From assembly GCA_003136615.1 (NCBI GenBank), contig PLFA01000113.1, forward strand, positions 5,087 to 10,421: a DNA stretch of 5,335 bases, written 5' to 3'. Position 1 is the first letter of the stretch. Every line of letters begins with the position of its first letter. The position numbers and the translations under genes are program-made. Source of the stretch: Caulobacteraceae bacterium. GTDB taxonomy: Bacteria; Pseudomonadota; Alphaproteobacteria; Caulobacterales; Caulobacteraceae. Under the pieces are notes generated by a model. The model was not told where the DNA came from. It saw nothing but the letters and a program-made list of their open reading frames with translations, and did no database searches. This document shows positions 1 through 5,334 of the stretch, piece after piece.

Positions 1-362
1 CCGTGCTTGTCCATCATCCAGTGATTGGCCTCGCTCACATAGGGCTTCATGATCACCGCCCCGACCTCGGCGTGGTTGGAGGGTCCCATCAAATCGCCAA
101 TGTCATGCATCAGGGCGCAGACCACATATTCCTCGTCCCGCCCGTCGCGAAAGGCCCGCGTCGCGGTCTGCAGAGAGTGCTCCAGCCGGTCCACGGCGAA
201 ACCGCCGCAGTCATGGCTGAGCGCGCGCAGGGACTCCAGCAGCCGATCGGCATGGGCGCGGTTGAACGGCGCGGCGGCGGCGCTTATCGCCTGCCAATCC
301 TCGGCCGTGCCCTCGGTCATGGCGTGGAATCCCGCGCGCGCCGTCATCTCACCATCGGCCAT
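1..362 (-). CDS. HD-domain metalloprotein (PhnZ/predicted HD phosphohydrolase-like), partial, C-terminus beyond the window
   Basis: This is the N-terminal ~120 residues of an HD-domain protein, open to the left edge. Translating the minus strand from the ATG at 362-360 shows the HD pattern: a histidine in RLEHSLQTA (H62), the His-Asp doublet in ALMHDIGD (H86-D87), a further histidine in NHAEVGA (H97), and NHWMMDKH at the edge (H114, H120). The order H...HD...H and the helical text between resemble the stand-alone HD proteins grouped with PhnZ and predicted HD phosphohydrolases. Members bind one or two metals and act either as phosphohydrolases or as di-iron oxygenases. The substrate cannot be read here, and there is no phosphonate gene beside it to support a PhnZ role. 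The start is supported by GAGGAG 8 nt upstream (minus strand, about 376-371). No signal peptide is visible, so it is probably cytoplasmic. The family-level call is good; the enzymatic activity is unknown. Confidence 0.8.
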   Translation of the reverse strand, partial: MADGEMTARAGFHAMTEGTAEDWQAISAAAAPFNRAHADRLLESLRALSHDCGGFAVDRLEHSLQTATRAFRDGRDEEYVVCALMHDIGDLMGPSNHAEVGAVIMKPYVSEANHWMMDKH

Positions 363-443
363 GGCCGCGTCTCCTCTTTATCTATGAGTCATGTTGCGGC
401 CAGGGGATGCGCCCGTCAATGTCGGGGCGTCCCGCGGCGCGTC

Positions 444-471
444 TTTGCAAGCCGGCGAAAACCCCTTATCC
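444..471 (+). promoter_or_regulatory. possible sigma70-type promoter for tRNA-Gly
   Basis: TTTGCA (444-449) and TTATCC (466-471) lie 16 bp apart, with the -10-like element ending 11 nt before the tRNA 5' end. Position and spacing fit, but both hexamers are weak matches, so this is a tentative reading of the 120-bp gap between the divergent HD gene and the tRNA. Confidence 0.3.
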
Positions 472-482
472 CACGCAGCCGC

Positions 483-557
483 GCGGCCGTAGTTCAGAGG
501 TAGAACGTCAGCTTCCCAAGCTGAATGTCGCGGGTTCGATTCCCGCCGGCCGCTCCA
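483..557 (+). tRNA. tRNA-Gly (anticodon CCC)
   Basis: A complete cloverleaf can be folded by eye. The acceptor stem GCGGCCG (483-489) pairs perfectly with CGGCCGC (547-553), followed by discriminator T (554) and an encoded CCA (555-557). The D arm is GTTC...GAAC. The anticodon stem TCAGC/GCTGA encloses the loop TTCCCAA, giving anticodon CCC at 515-517, which decodes GGG glycine codons. The T arm is GCGGG-TTCGATT-CCCGC. The gene lies divergent to the HD-domain gene and immediately left of a stretch with mobile-element remnants, a common position for integration events. No U-rich terminator is evident just downstream. Confidence 0.97.
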
Positions 558-680
558 TCGCGTTCCATTCCGCAATATGGGACATCATATGTCACGATCT
601 CCTCGCGACGCGGCCGTGTCGTCGGGATGGGATGATGGCCCAGCCCGCGGGACGTGCTCCGGCCGCCGTGTCCAACGCCC
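558..680. other. non-coding spacer between tRNA-Gly and the repeat array
   Basis: I see no supportable gene here. Short reading frames cross it on both strands but have no ribosome binding site and no recognisable protein text. No copy of the tRNA 3' end, which would mark an attR site, could be found here or further right in the window. Confidence 0.5.
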
Positions 681-776
681 TGATGGAATTTCAATTGGAC
701 GGACCCAGAATTTCACATAGACGATCTGAGACTTTCAGTTAGACGGCGTCCCACTTTCAATTGGACGACAACCAAG
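681..776 (+). repeat. four direct 22-bp repeats (core TTTCANWTRGACG), probable end of an IS21/Tn7-type transposon
   Basis: The 13-bp core occurs four times in the same orientation: 689-701 (TTTCAATTGGACG), 711-723 (TTTCACATAGACG), 733-745 (TTTCAGTTAGACG) and 755-767 (TTTCAATTGGACG). Starts are exactly 22 bp apart. TTTCA, the T at position 8 and GACG are invariant, while the 9-bp linkers differ. Such in-phase repeats near one end are known for transposons with rve-type DDE transposases (IS21 family, Tn7, Mu-like), where each repeat binds a transposase subunit. The outermost unit is preceded by TGATGGAA at 681-688, and a 5'-TG tip fits that class. No transposase gene and no inverted partner end are in the window, so this is a remnant or solo end. 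Plasmid-type iterons or an operator array are alternatives. The repeats are certain; the transposon reading is inference. Confidence 0.7.
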
Positions 777-939
777 GTGTATCCCAGGCCGAACTCTCGC
801 GCCCTGGCACAGCAACGCCCTGAACCGTTTGACCAAGACGCCCAAAGCCGCGTTTCAAATATTCCCCGGCCATCGCATAGCCGAGGCCCCGGGACGCCCC
901 GATGAGAATAGCTGTCTTTGGTCGGGACGACGCTGACAT
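757..939 (-). pseudogene. truncated short-chain dehydrogenase/reductase (SDR), N-terminal fragment
   Basis: From the ATG at 939-937 the minus strand encodes a 60-codon frame. Residues 8-31 read KTAILIGASRGLG then YAMAGEYLKRG. This is the first beta strand, the glycine-rich nucleotide-binding turn (G14-A-S-R-G-L-G20) and the first helix of a classical SDR Rossmann fold, which binds NAD(P)H. GGAG sits 7 nt upstream of the ATG, so this is a true gene start. After residue 31 (about position 847) the expected second strand and basic NADP-binding residues are absent. The frame continues through unrelated sequence and stops at 757-759, inside the last unit of the repeat array. SDRs are normally about 230-280 residues, so roughly 90 percent of the gene is missing, including the Ser-Tyr-Lys active site. 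The neighbouring repeats suggest loss by transposon insertion followed by deletion. Any original function cannot be told. Confidence 0.7.
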
Positions 940-1035
940 CTTGGAGCTCCGAAAAGGCGCGCGTGACGTGACGGGGCGCCTGGACACGTGCAACAATCCT
1001 GTTCAACGCCTCAAACGCCAATCGTCGAGCCAGAT

Positions 1036-2220
1036 ATGGGATTGATTGAAACCGGGCCCGACGCGCTCGCCCAGACTGCCTCTTTGGGCCAGATCATTGC
1101 CGCCTCGTCGGATGAGCCGGTCCACATCCTCTTTGTCCACGGACTCCGGACGGGCGACCGCGGCGCCTCGAACACGTTTCGGGCCAACCTCAGCGCGCGC
1201 CTCGCCGATATTCTGGCGGAAACCGCGCCCTCAAGGACCGAGCTGACCCATCGGCTCGATGTGGGGCCCAGGCCCCGCCTTACCTATATGGATGAAGTGA
1301 TCTGGGCCGATGACGCCGCCTGGGCCATGGGCCCCTTCGTCGACCGCTACGAATATGAGCGAAAGTCTGGCGGCCACGCGATCATCGTCGATGAAGTCAA
1401 TTGGTGGCCCCTGGCCCTACCGCTGCGCTGCCACGCGCTGCTCGCGCCGGAGGCCTATCTCGCCGGCGCCGATGTTCCCAATCTGAGACTTTGCGCCGCG
1501 GTGGACAGCAAGGGCCGGCCCCTGAATGACGGCATCCATTACCCCTTTCTCTCTAAATCCGACCTGGACCAGCGGCTTGCCGCCAAGCCTCTCGGCGGCG
1601 GCGCCCCCCTCGCCAATGGTCTCATCAAACGCGAACTCGTGGATTGGGGACTCGCCGACGCCGCCATCGCGCTTGGGCCGATGCAAAAATACCTTTGCAA
1701 AGCCATGGACGCGGCCTTCAGCCACGCGGCGGAGCGTGACAAGCGCCACAAACGGCCCGGCACGTTTGTGGTCGTCGCCGAAAGCCTTGGCAGTTTCGTC
1801 GTCTTCGACGCCTATGCGCGGGGACATGGGGCGGTCCGCGAGGTGCTCGACGATACGGCCTATCTTTACTTCTTCGCCAACCAACTTGCCCTTATGGAGC
1901 TTGGTCGGTTGAGCGAGGGCCAAAGCCCCACGCCCACGGCTGGCGACCCCCTCTCCATGCACGGCGCCCTTAGCGCATGGGCCGGCGGAGGGCGGTCAAC
2001 GCGCGGCCGCGGCATGGGCCTGGACTGTAAACAGATTATCGCCTTCAGCGACCCCGCAGACGCCCTCACTTTTCGCGTCCCCCGTGTGAAGGGCCTGACG
2101 GTGGTCAATGTCTATGACCGCAACGAGGTCTACCTTCTGCATCTCGGGGCCAACCCGACAACGGCGCATATTGGGCATAGCGCCAATCCCTATGTTCTGG
2201 ACCTGATGCTGAAGAGGTGA
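1036..2220 (+). CDS. alpha/beta-hydrolase-fold protein, predicted serine hydrolase of unknown substrate
   Basis: This 394-residue protein has the landmarks of an alpha/beta hydrolase. The first core strand and oxyanion loop read HILFVHGL (HG at residues 35-36). The nucleophile elbow reads VVVAESLGSFVVFDA, with Ser250 in A-E-S-L-G rather than strict G-x-S-x-G. A probable acid follows a late strand in AFSDPADAL (D339 or D342). The histidine is probably H378 or H381 in AHIGHSANPYV near the C-terminus. All three triad members occur in the right order. The 200 residues between oxyanion loop and nucleophile are long, implying a large lid or insertion. There is no signal peptide or membrane segment, so it is probably cytoplasmic. 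The start is uncertain: an in-frame GTG at 988 adds 16 residues, but those codons are poor in G/C at third positions and neither start has a strong ribosome binding site. It is followed after 10 nt by a DUF5990-like gene. Ester, thioester or amide substrates are all possible. Confidence 0.8.
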   Translation: MGLIETGPDALAQTASLGQIIAASSDEPVHILFVHGLRTGDRGASNTFRANLSARLADILAETAPSRTELTHRLDVGPRPRLTYMDEVIWADDAAWAMGPFVDRYEYERKSGGHAIIVDEVNWWPLALPLRCHALLAPEAYLAGADVPNLRLCAAVDSKGRPLNDGIHYPFLSKSDLDQRLAAKPLGGGAPLANGLIKRELVDWGLADAAIALGPMQKYLCKAMDAAFSHAAERDKRHKRPGTFVVVAESLGSFVVFDAYARGHGAVREVLDDTAYLYFFANQLALMELGRLSEGQSPTPTAGDPLSMHGALSAWAGGGRSTRGRGMGLDCKQIIAFSDPADALTFRVPRVKGLTVVNVYDRNEVYLLHLGANPTTAHIGHSANPYVLDLMLKR

Positions 2221-2222
2221 GG
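2214..2222 (+). promoter_or_regulatory. Shine-Dalgarno sequence overlapping the upstream stop codon
   Basis: GAGGTGAGG covers the TGA stop (2218-2220) of the hydrolase gene and ends 8 nt before the TTG at 2231. It is the best ribosome binding site in the neighbourhood. It decides the TTG as start of the next gene and suggests that ribosomes finishing the first gene re-initiate on the second. Confidence 0.65.
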
Positions 2223-2230
2223 CCTGCGTC

Positions 2231-2689
2231 TTGGAAGGGTTAGCGAAATCACGGATCGACCTGCGGGTGATCTATGACGGTGTCGGCCCGGTTTTCTGGA
2301 ACGGTGGTCCCGATCACTTCGGCTTACAGGACCGAGCAGAGGTTCTGCATCAGGGCCAGCCGCAAGCCGATGGCGCGGTGTCATTCACCTTCCCGCTTGA
2401 CGTAAAGGCGGGGTCAGGCGGCTTGCCTGTCTTCGAGGGTCCCTTCGCCCATGGCCCGCCGCGCAAGCGATTCCTTTATCTGGCCTGGAGAAACCGCGAA
2501 GGCGCGTTTGCGCAAAGGCTCATACTCCCGCTGGAGTCTATTGGCTGGGACCTTGTTGGTCAGGCCGCGGAATCCGGTCGTCCGCTGGTCTGTCGGTTGA
2601 TGGACAAGGAGCCTCGCGCCACCAAGACCGGCGCCAATATCGGCGGAACCCGCCACGTAACCTGGGACGTCGCAACACCCGCTTTGTAG
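2231..2689 (+). CDS. DUF5990-like protein of unknown function
   Basis: This is a 152-residue soluble protein with no signal peptide. Its text matches my recollection of the DUF5990 family: an N-terminal strand (IDLRVIYDG, residues 9-17), then DHFGLQDRAEVLHQGQPQADG (about 28-48), and the family's most recognisable stretch, FEGPFAHGPPRKRFLYLAW (about 68-86), followed by a strand with LPLESIGWDLV. The function of the family is not known, and no catalytic residues can be named. The start is TTG at 2231: it is the only start that keeps the N-terminal strand, the in-frame stop at 2210-2212 excludes anything longer, and a strong Shine-Dalgarno sequence lies 8 nt upstream. GTG at 2267 is the next candidate but would cut the strand. 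The gene follows the alpha/beta hydrolase with a 10-nt gap, so the two are probably co-transcribed and translationally coupled, hinting at a joint role. Family assignment is from memory of the motif only. Confidence 0.7.
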   Translation: MEGLAKSRIDLRVIYDGVGPVFWNGGPDHFGLQDRAEVLHQGQPQADGAVSFTFPLDVKAGSGGLPVFEGPFAHGPPRKRFLYLAWRNREGAFAQRLILPLESIGWDLVGQAAESGRPLVCRLMDKEPRATKTGANIGGTRHVTWDVATPAL

Positions 2690-2857
2690 CGTCAGGGATG
2701 TCGATGGCGGATTTCCGTGCAAACGCATCACATCTAGGCCTGGGTTCGTTCTGGATCAGGTCGTCAAGGCCCATCTCGCGCCCAGCCCTGGACGTGCGCC
2801 CGAGCTTGGCTAGAAGCATCCCCGTGGCGCCGGCCGCCCGCGAAAACCGAGACCCCC
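2690..2857. other. 168-bp intergenic stretch with an unassigned open minus-strand frame
   Basis: There is no clear terminator or promoter. On the minus strand, roughly 2840-2690 reads without stops as MLLAKLGRTSRAGREMGLDD, then a further 30 or so residues, with codons fairly rich in third-position G/C. It continues into antisense of the DUF5990-like gene and has no obvious ribosome binding site. It may be a gene relic or chance; I do not recognise the text. Confidence 0.3.
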
Positions 2858-3676
2858 ATGCATCCCTCCGCGCCACAGCTCAGACGGGCCTATGCCGATG
2901 GCCCACAGGGTCAGATCCACTATTACGACGCCGGCGGCGCGGGGCGCCCGCTCCTGCTCCTGCATCAATCTCCCACCTCCGCCATCGATTTCGCCGATAC
3001 GTTCCCCGCCTTCGTGGCGGCCGGTTTCCGCGTCATCGCCCCAGACATGCCGGGCATGGGGATGTCGGATGCGCCTGCGGAGCCTCCGGTTATTGCGGAC
3101 TTTATCAGCGCCGCCCTCGCCGTCCTCGATCATGCCGGTGTCGCGCAGGCCGATATTGTCGGCCATCATACCGGGACGCAGGTGGCTGTCGGCCTGGCGG
3201 ACCGCGCGCCGGAACGCGTGGGCAAAATGGCGCTTTACGGCGTTCCGATCATGAGCCCGGAGGCCTTGCGCGGCTTCTGGGAGATGGTCGTGCCGGGCGA
3301 GAAGGATGATGGCGTCTTTCGGCCCCGGTCCGGTGGGGACCATCTCTCCGATCTCTTCAAGCGCTTGGAGCCCCTGTTCGGGCTGGAGGTCGCCAACCGG
3401 ATGGTGATCAGCCGACTCCTTGCGGGACCCACGCTCTGGTACGCCCACAATGCCGCCCTCAGCCATGACATGACGGCGGACTTCGTGAAGGCGAAACATG
3501 CCATGCTGCTGATCACCTATCCGGGTGAGATGCTGGACGCCAATACCCACGCCGCCGCGGCCCTTCGACCAGACGCCGCTCTGACGGTCCTCCCGATCTC
3601 CAAGGGTCCGGCCATGGATGTCGATCCCGAGGGTTTCGTCGCCGCCGTCGCCGGGTTTCTTTCGCCGGGCGGGTAA
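2858..3676 (+). CDS. alpha/beta-hydrolase-fold protein with non-canonical active site
   Basis: The 272-residue length and the pattern fit a single-domain alpha/beta hydrolase: strand and oxyanion loop LLLLHQSPTSA (residues 32-42, HQSP instead of HGxP), VIAPDMPGMGMSD (59-71), nucleophile elbow DIVGHHTGTQVAVGLA (99-114), a cap region about 130-200, and a final helix PEGFVAAVAGFL. The elbow is G-H-H104-T-G, so histidine takes the place of Ser/Asp/Cys. At the C-terminal position where the fold normally carries its catalytic histidine (GHFP...DPE), this protein has KGPAMDVDPE, with glycine instead. Only a possible acid, D227 in GEMLDANT, remains. Classical serine-hydrolase chemistry is therefore unlikely; I recall relatives with GYHTG elbows, so this may be a known divergent subfamily. 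ATG at 2858 is preceded only by a weak GAGA. The VOC gene follows after 53 nt, suggesting an operon. No signal peptide. The fold is secure, the activity unknown. Confidence 0.85.
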   Translation: MHPSAPQLRRAYADGPQGQIHYYDAGGAGRPLLLLHQSPTSAIDFADTFPAFVAAGFRVIAPDMPGMGMSDAPAEPPVIADFISAALAVLDHAGVAQADIVGHHTGTQVAVGLADRAPERVGKMALYGVPIMSPEALRGFWEMVVPGEKDDGVFRPRSGGDHLSDLFKRLEPLFGLEVANRMVISRLLAGPTLWYAHNAALSHDMTADFVKAKHAMLLITYPGEMLDANTHAAAALRPDAALTVLPISKGPAMDVDPEGFVAAVAGFLSPGG

Positions 3677-3729
3677 GAATATAAGGCCCCTCTTCGCGTC
3701 CTCCTTTAACATCGGTCCAGAGGCCCCTC

Positions 3730-4614
3730 ATGAAGCTCCTGCGCGCGGCCACCCTGACCGTCAGCGACCCCAAGGCCTCCGCCGCGCGCTACCGGCAATG
3801 GTTCGATTACGAGGTGGTGGAGGAGGGGCGCGTCGAGGCCGCTTTGGCGGAAAGCTGGGGCGCGCCTGGCGCGGCGGGTCGGGCCTTTGTCACCCTGCGC
3901 CCAGCCTCCGGCGCCGAGGTCTTTATTCGTTTTATCGAGGGGCCCGTCCCGACGTACTATCTGCCCCTGCGCACCTATGGCTGGGCCGCCATCGAGATCT
4001 GTGTCTCTGACACCTGGGCCGTGAATGCGCGTCTGGAGGCCTCGCCCTTCGAGATCATCGGTCCGCCCAAGGAATTGGAGGGCCTGCCGACCATCCTCCC
4101 CATGCAGGTGCGCGGCCCCGATCAGGAGATCGTCTTCCTCACCCAGATTCGTGGCGATCCGCCGGAATATGATTTGCCCCGCGCCGCCTCCCTTATCGAC
4201 AAGCTGTTCATCCTCGTCCTGGCCTGCTCCGACCTCGCGGGCTCAATGGCATGGTTCGAGGAGAAGATAGGTCTCCTCGGCGGCCGTAGCCTCGATCTCG
4301 TCTATTCCGTGATCAATCAGGCCTTTGGGTTTCCCGCCGACCGCAAGCACCTTCTCAGCACCATGACCCATGAGCGAGACATGTTCCTGGAGCTTGATCA
4401 GTACCCGGCCGAGACCAGCGTGCGCCCCGCGGCTCCCGGCGACCTGCCGCCCGGCATCGCTCTCGTCAGCTTGCTGCACCCCGACCTGGCCGGCCTTCCC
4501 GGGCCCTGGCTCACGCCGCCAGCGCCCCGTTCTGGGCCCATCTATGGCGGTCGCATCGCCGGAACGATGGCCGCCCCCGACGGCACGCGCGTGGAGATCG
4601 TTCAGGCGGGATAG
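3730..4614 (+). CDS. two-domain VOC (glyoxalase/bleomycin-resistance fold) family protein
   Basis: The 294-residue protein contains two VOC domains built from four beta-alpha-beta-beta-beta units. Unit starts are visible as ATLTVSDPKASAARYRQWFDY (about residues 7-27), AAIEICVSDTWAVNARLEA (86-104), FILVLACSDLAGSMAWFEEKIGL (160-182) and GIALVSLL (242-249). Domains end with PDQEIVFLTQI (130-140) and PDGTRVEIVQ (283-292). The family includes glyoxalase I, extradiol dioxygenases, epimerases and drug-binding proteins; most use metal held by His/Glu at strand ends. Here the usual first-strand histidine is absent in both domains (A6 and I161 positions), although the closing glutamates E133 and E289 and others such as E221 remain. 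A metal-free binding role or an unusual ligand set is possible. AGAGG (3719-3723) lies 6 nt before the ATG, a good ribosome binding site. It follows the divergent alpha/beta-hydrolase gene in the same direction, and a shared small-molecule pathway is plausible but unproven. Confidence 0.85.
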   Translation: MKLLRAATLTVSDPKASAARYRQWFDYEVVEEGRVEAALAESWGAPGAAGRAFVTLRPASGAEVFIRFIEGPVPTYYLPLRTYGWAAIEICVSDTWAVNARLEASPFEIIGPPKELEGLPTILPMQVRGPDQEIVFLTQIRGDPPEYDLPRAASLIDKLFILVLACSDLAGSMAWFEEKIGLLGGRSLDLVYSVINQAFGFPADRKHLLSTMTHERDMFLELDQYPAETSVRPAAPGDLPPGIALVSLLHPDLAGLPGPWLTPPAPRSGPIYGGRIAGTMAAPDGTRVEIVQAG

Positions 4615-4629
4615 CTGTGATCCGCTCTG

Positions 4630-5055
4630 TTATGCTTGAGCAGTGTCCCATGGATTGATGTGTGGCACGCGGGCTGCCGCGTAAGGACGGGTGTCACGGG
4701 ACGCGACGATGAAACCCCGGGACGTCGCAATGGCGGCGATATATCCGTCCGGCGTCGAGAAGCCCCGACCCGCGCCCCTCGCCATCACGGCTAGCTCCGC
4801 ATATTTGCGCGCGGCGTGGGCATCGAAAGGCAACACCCTGTCTCCAAATAGTCCGAGGACGCCATCAAGGACGCGCGACAGCATATCCTTCCGCTTGCCG
4901 GCGGGAAGCGCGCCGATTCCGAACAGCAGTTCGGCCAGTGTCACGCTCGAGATATAAAGCGTCTCGGCGACCTGCGCGTTCAGCCAAGCCAACACCGCTG
5001 GCGACGGCTCGGGTTTCATCGCCTCGGAGACGACGTTGGTGTCGAGGACGATCAC
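4630..5055 (-). CDS. PIN-domain toxin ribonuclease, FitB/VapC type
   Basis: This 141-residue PIN-domain protein is the predicted toxin of a type II toxin-antitoxin pair. PIN toxins are Mg2+-dependent ribonucleases that cut specific RNAs when freed from the antitoxin. The four acidic residues are all present: D5 in VLDTNVVSE, E42 in TLAELLFGI, D103 in TPDGYIAAIA and D121 in ASRDTRPY. The spacing matches FitB-type members (RVLPFD at 73-78 and the C-terminal INPW at 133-136 are also typical), and full length suggests it is active. It starts with GTG at 5055-5053, overlapping the antitoxin stop in the 4-nt sequence GTGA, so translation is coupled and toxin synthesis depends on antitoxin synthesis. 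It converges on the VOC gene with only 15 bp between the stop codons and no visible terminator. Whether the role is stress response, plasmid-like stabilisation or something else cannot be seen. Confidence 0.93.
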   Translation of the reverse strand: MIVLDTNVVSEAMKPEPSPAVLAWLNAQVAETLYISSVTLAELLFGIGALPAGKRKDMLSRVLDGVLGLFGDRVLPFDAHAARKYAELAVMARGAGRGFSTPDGYIAAIATSRGFIVASRDTRPYAAARVPHINPWDTAQA

Positions 5056-5306
5056 TCAAACTTCAATGGCGCGGCTGGCGTCTTGTCCCTGACCTCTTCA
5101 AAGACGGCGAAATCCTCGTCCGTCAGTCCGACCTCCCGGCCCAACGCCGCCAGCGCGTCTCCCAGGCGAAGGCGGGTCTCAGGTTTGACAGCGCTAGCCA
5201 GGATCTCCCGAATCTCGGCCTCGGTGCTTCGACCGTGTTTGGCCGCTTGCACCTTAAGCGCTCGGTGGGTTTCATCTGAAAGATTTCTGATCAAGACGGA
5301 AGACAT
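5052..5306 (-). CDS. ribbon-helix-helix antitoxin, FitA/VapB type
   Basis: This 84-residue protein is encoded directly upstream of the PIN toxin. The N-terminus reads SSVLIRNLSDETHRALKVQA, then AKHGRSTEAEIREILASAV. This is a FitA-like ribbon-helix-helix DNA-binding domain (residues 3-41), which dimerises, binds the operator through the beta strand VLIRNL and represses its own operon. The remaining acidic/aromatic tail (about 45-84, including LTDEDFAVFEEVRD) is the expected toxin-wrapping segment that blocks the PIN active site. The start is ATG at 5306-5304, with AAAGG 11 nt upstream on the minus strand. The stop overlaps the toxin's GTG start by 4 nt. Autoregulation is supported by the inverted repeat just upstream. 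Length and architecture are typical for the family, with no sign of damage. Confidence 0.92.
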   Translation of the reverse strand: MSSVLIRNLSDETHRALKVQAAKHGRSTEAEIREILASAVKPETRLRLGDALAALGREVGLTDEDFAVFEEVRDKTPAAPLKFE

Positions 5307-5308
5307 TT

Positions 5309-5334
5309 GATATCGCCTTTGAGGCCTCGATATC
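5309..5334 (-). promoter_or_regulatory. probable operator (inverted repeat) of the toxin-antitoxin operon
   Basis: GATATCG (5309-5315) and CGATATC (5328-5334) form a perfect 7-bp inverted repeat separated by 12 bp, with centres 19 bp apart. It lies immediately upstream of the antitoxin ATG and covers its ribosome binding site (AAAGG on the minus strand, 5316-5320). FitA/VapB antitoxins repress by binding such repeats in their own leader. The window ends one base beyond it, so the promoter is not visible. Confidence 0.6.

Noticed and set aside
3..503. Long plus-strand frame at the left edge
   Set aside because: It is antisense to the HD-domain gene, which has a recognisable motif set and a good ribosome binding site, and it also runs into the tRNA.
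378..575. Minus-strand reading frame with GRRESNPRHSAWEAD
   Set aside because: This is the well-known false protein produced by translating the antisense strand of a tRNA-Gly gene; the cloverleaf at 483-557 explains it.
689..776. CRISPR array
   Set aside because: The repeated core is only 13 bp with 9-bp linkers and no cas genes; repeats and spacers are far too short.
558..1035. attR copy of the tRNA 3' end
   Set aside because: Only a short chance similarity (GGCCGCCGTGTCCA at 661-674) was seen, which is not a convincing duplicate of the tRNA end.
1417..1962. 181-codon minus-strand frame
   Set aside because: It is antisense to the first hydrolase gene, where the serine elbow is in the plus frame; no supporting motif or ribosome binding site.
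2698..3309. 203-codon plus-strand frame overlapping the hydrolase start
   Set aside because: It is an out-of-frame arginine-rich shadow of the 2858-3676 gene with no recognisable domain.
2810..3712. 300-codon open frame on the minus strand
   Set aside because: It covers the alpha/beta-hydrolase gene in antisense; high GC keeps it free of stops. No family motif is visible, while the plus frame has clear fold motifs.
4615..4629. Bidirectional terminator between the VOC gene and the toxin
   Set aside because: The 15-bp gap has no stem-loop and no T-run.
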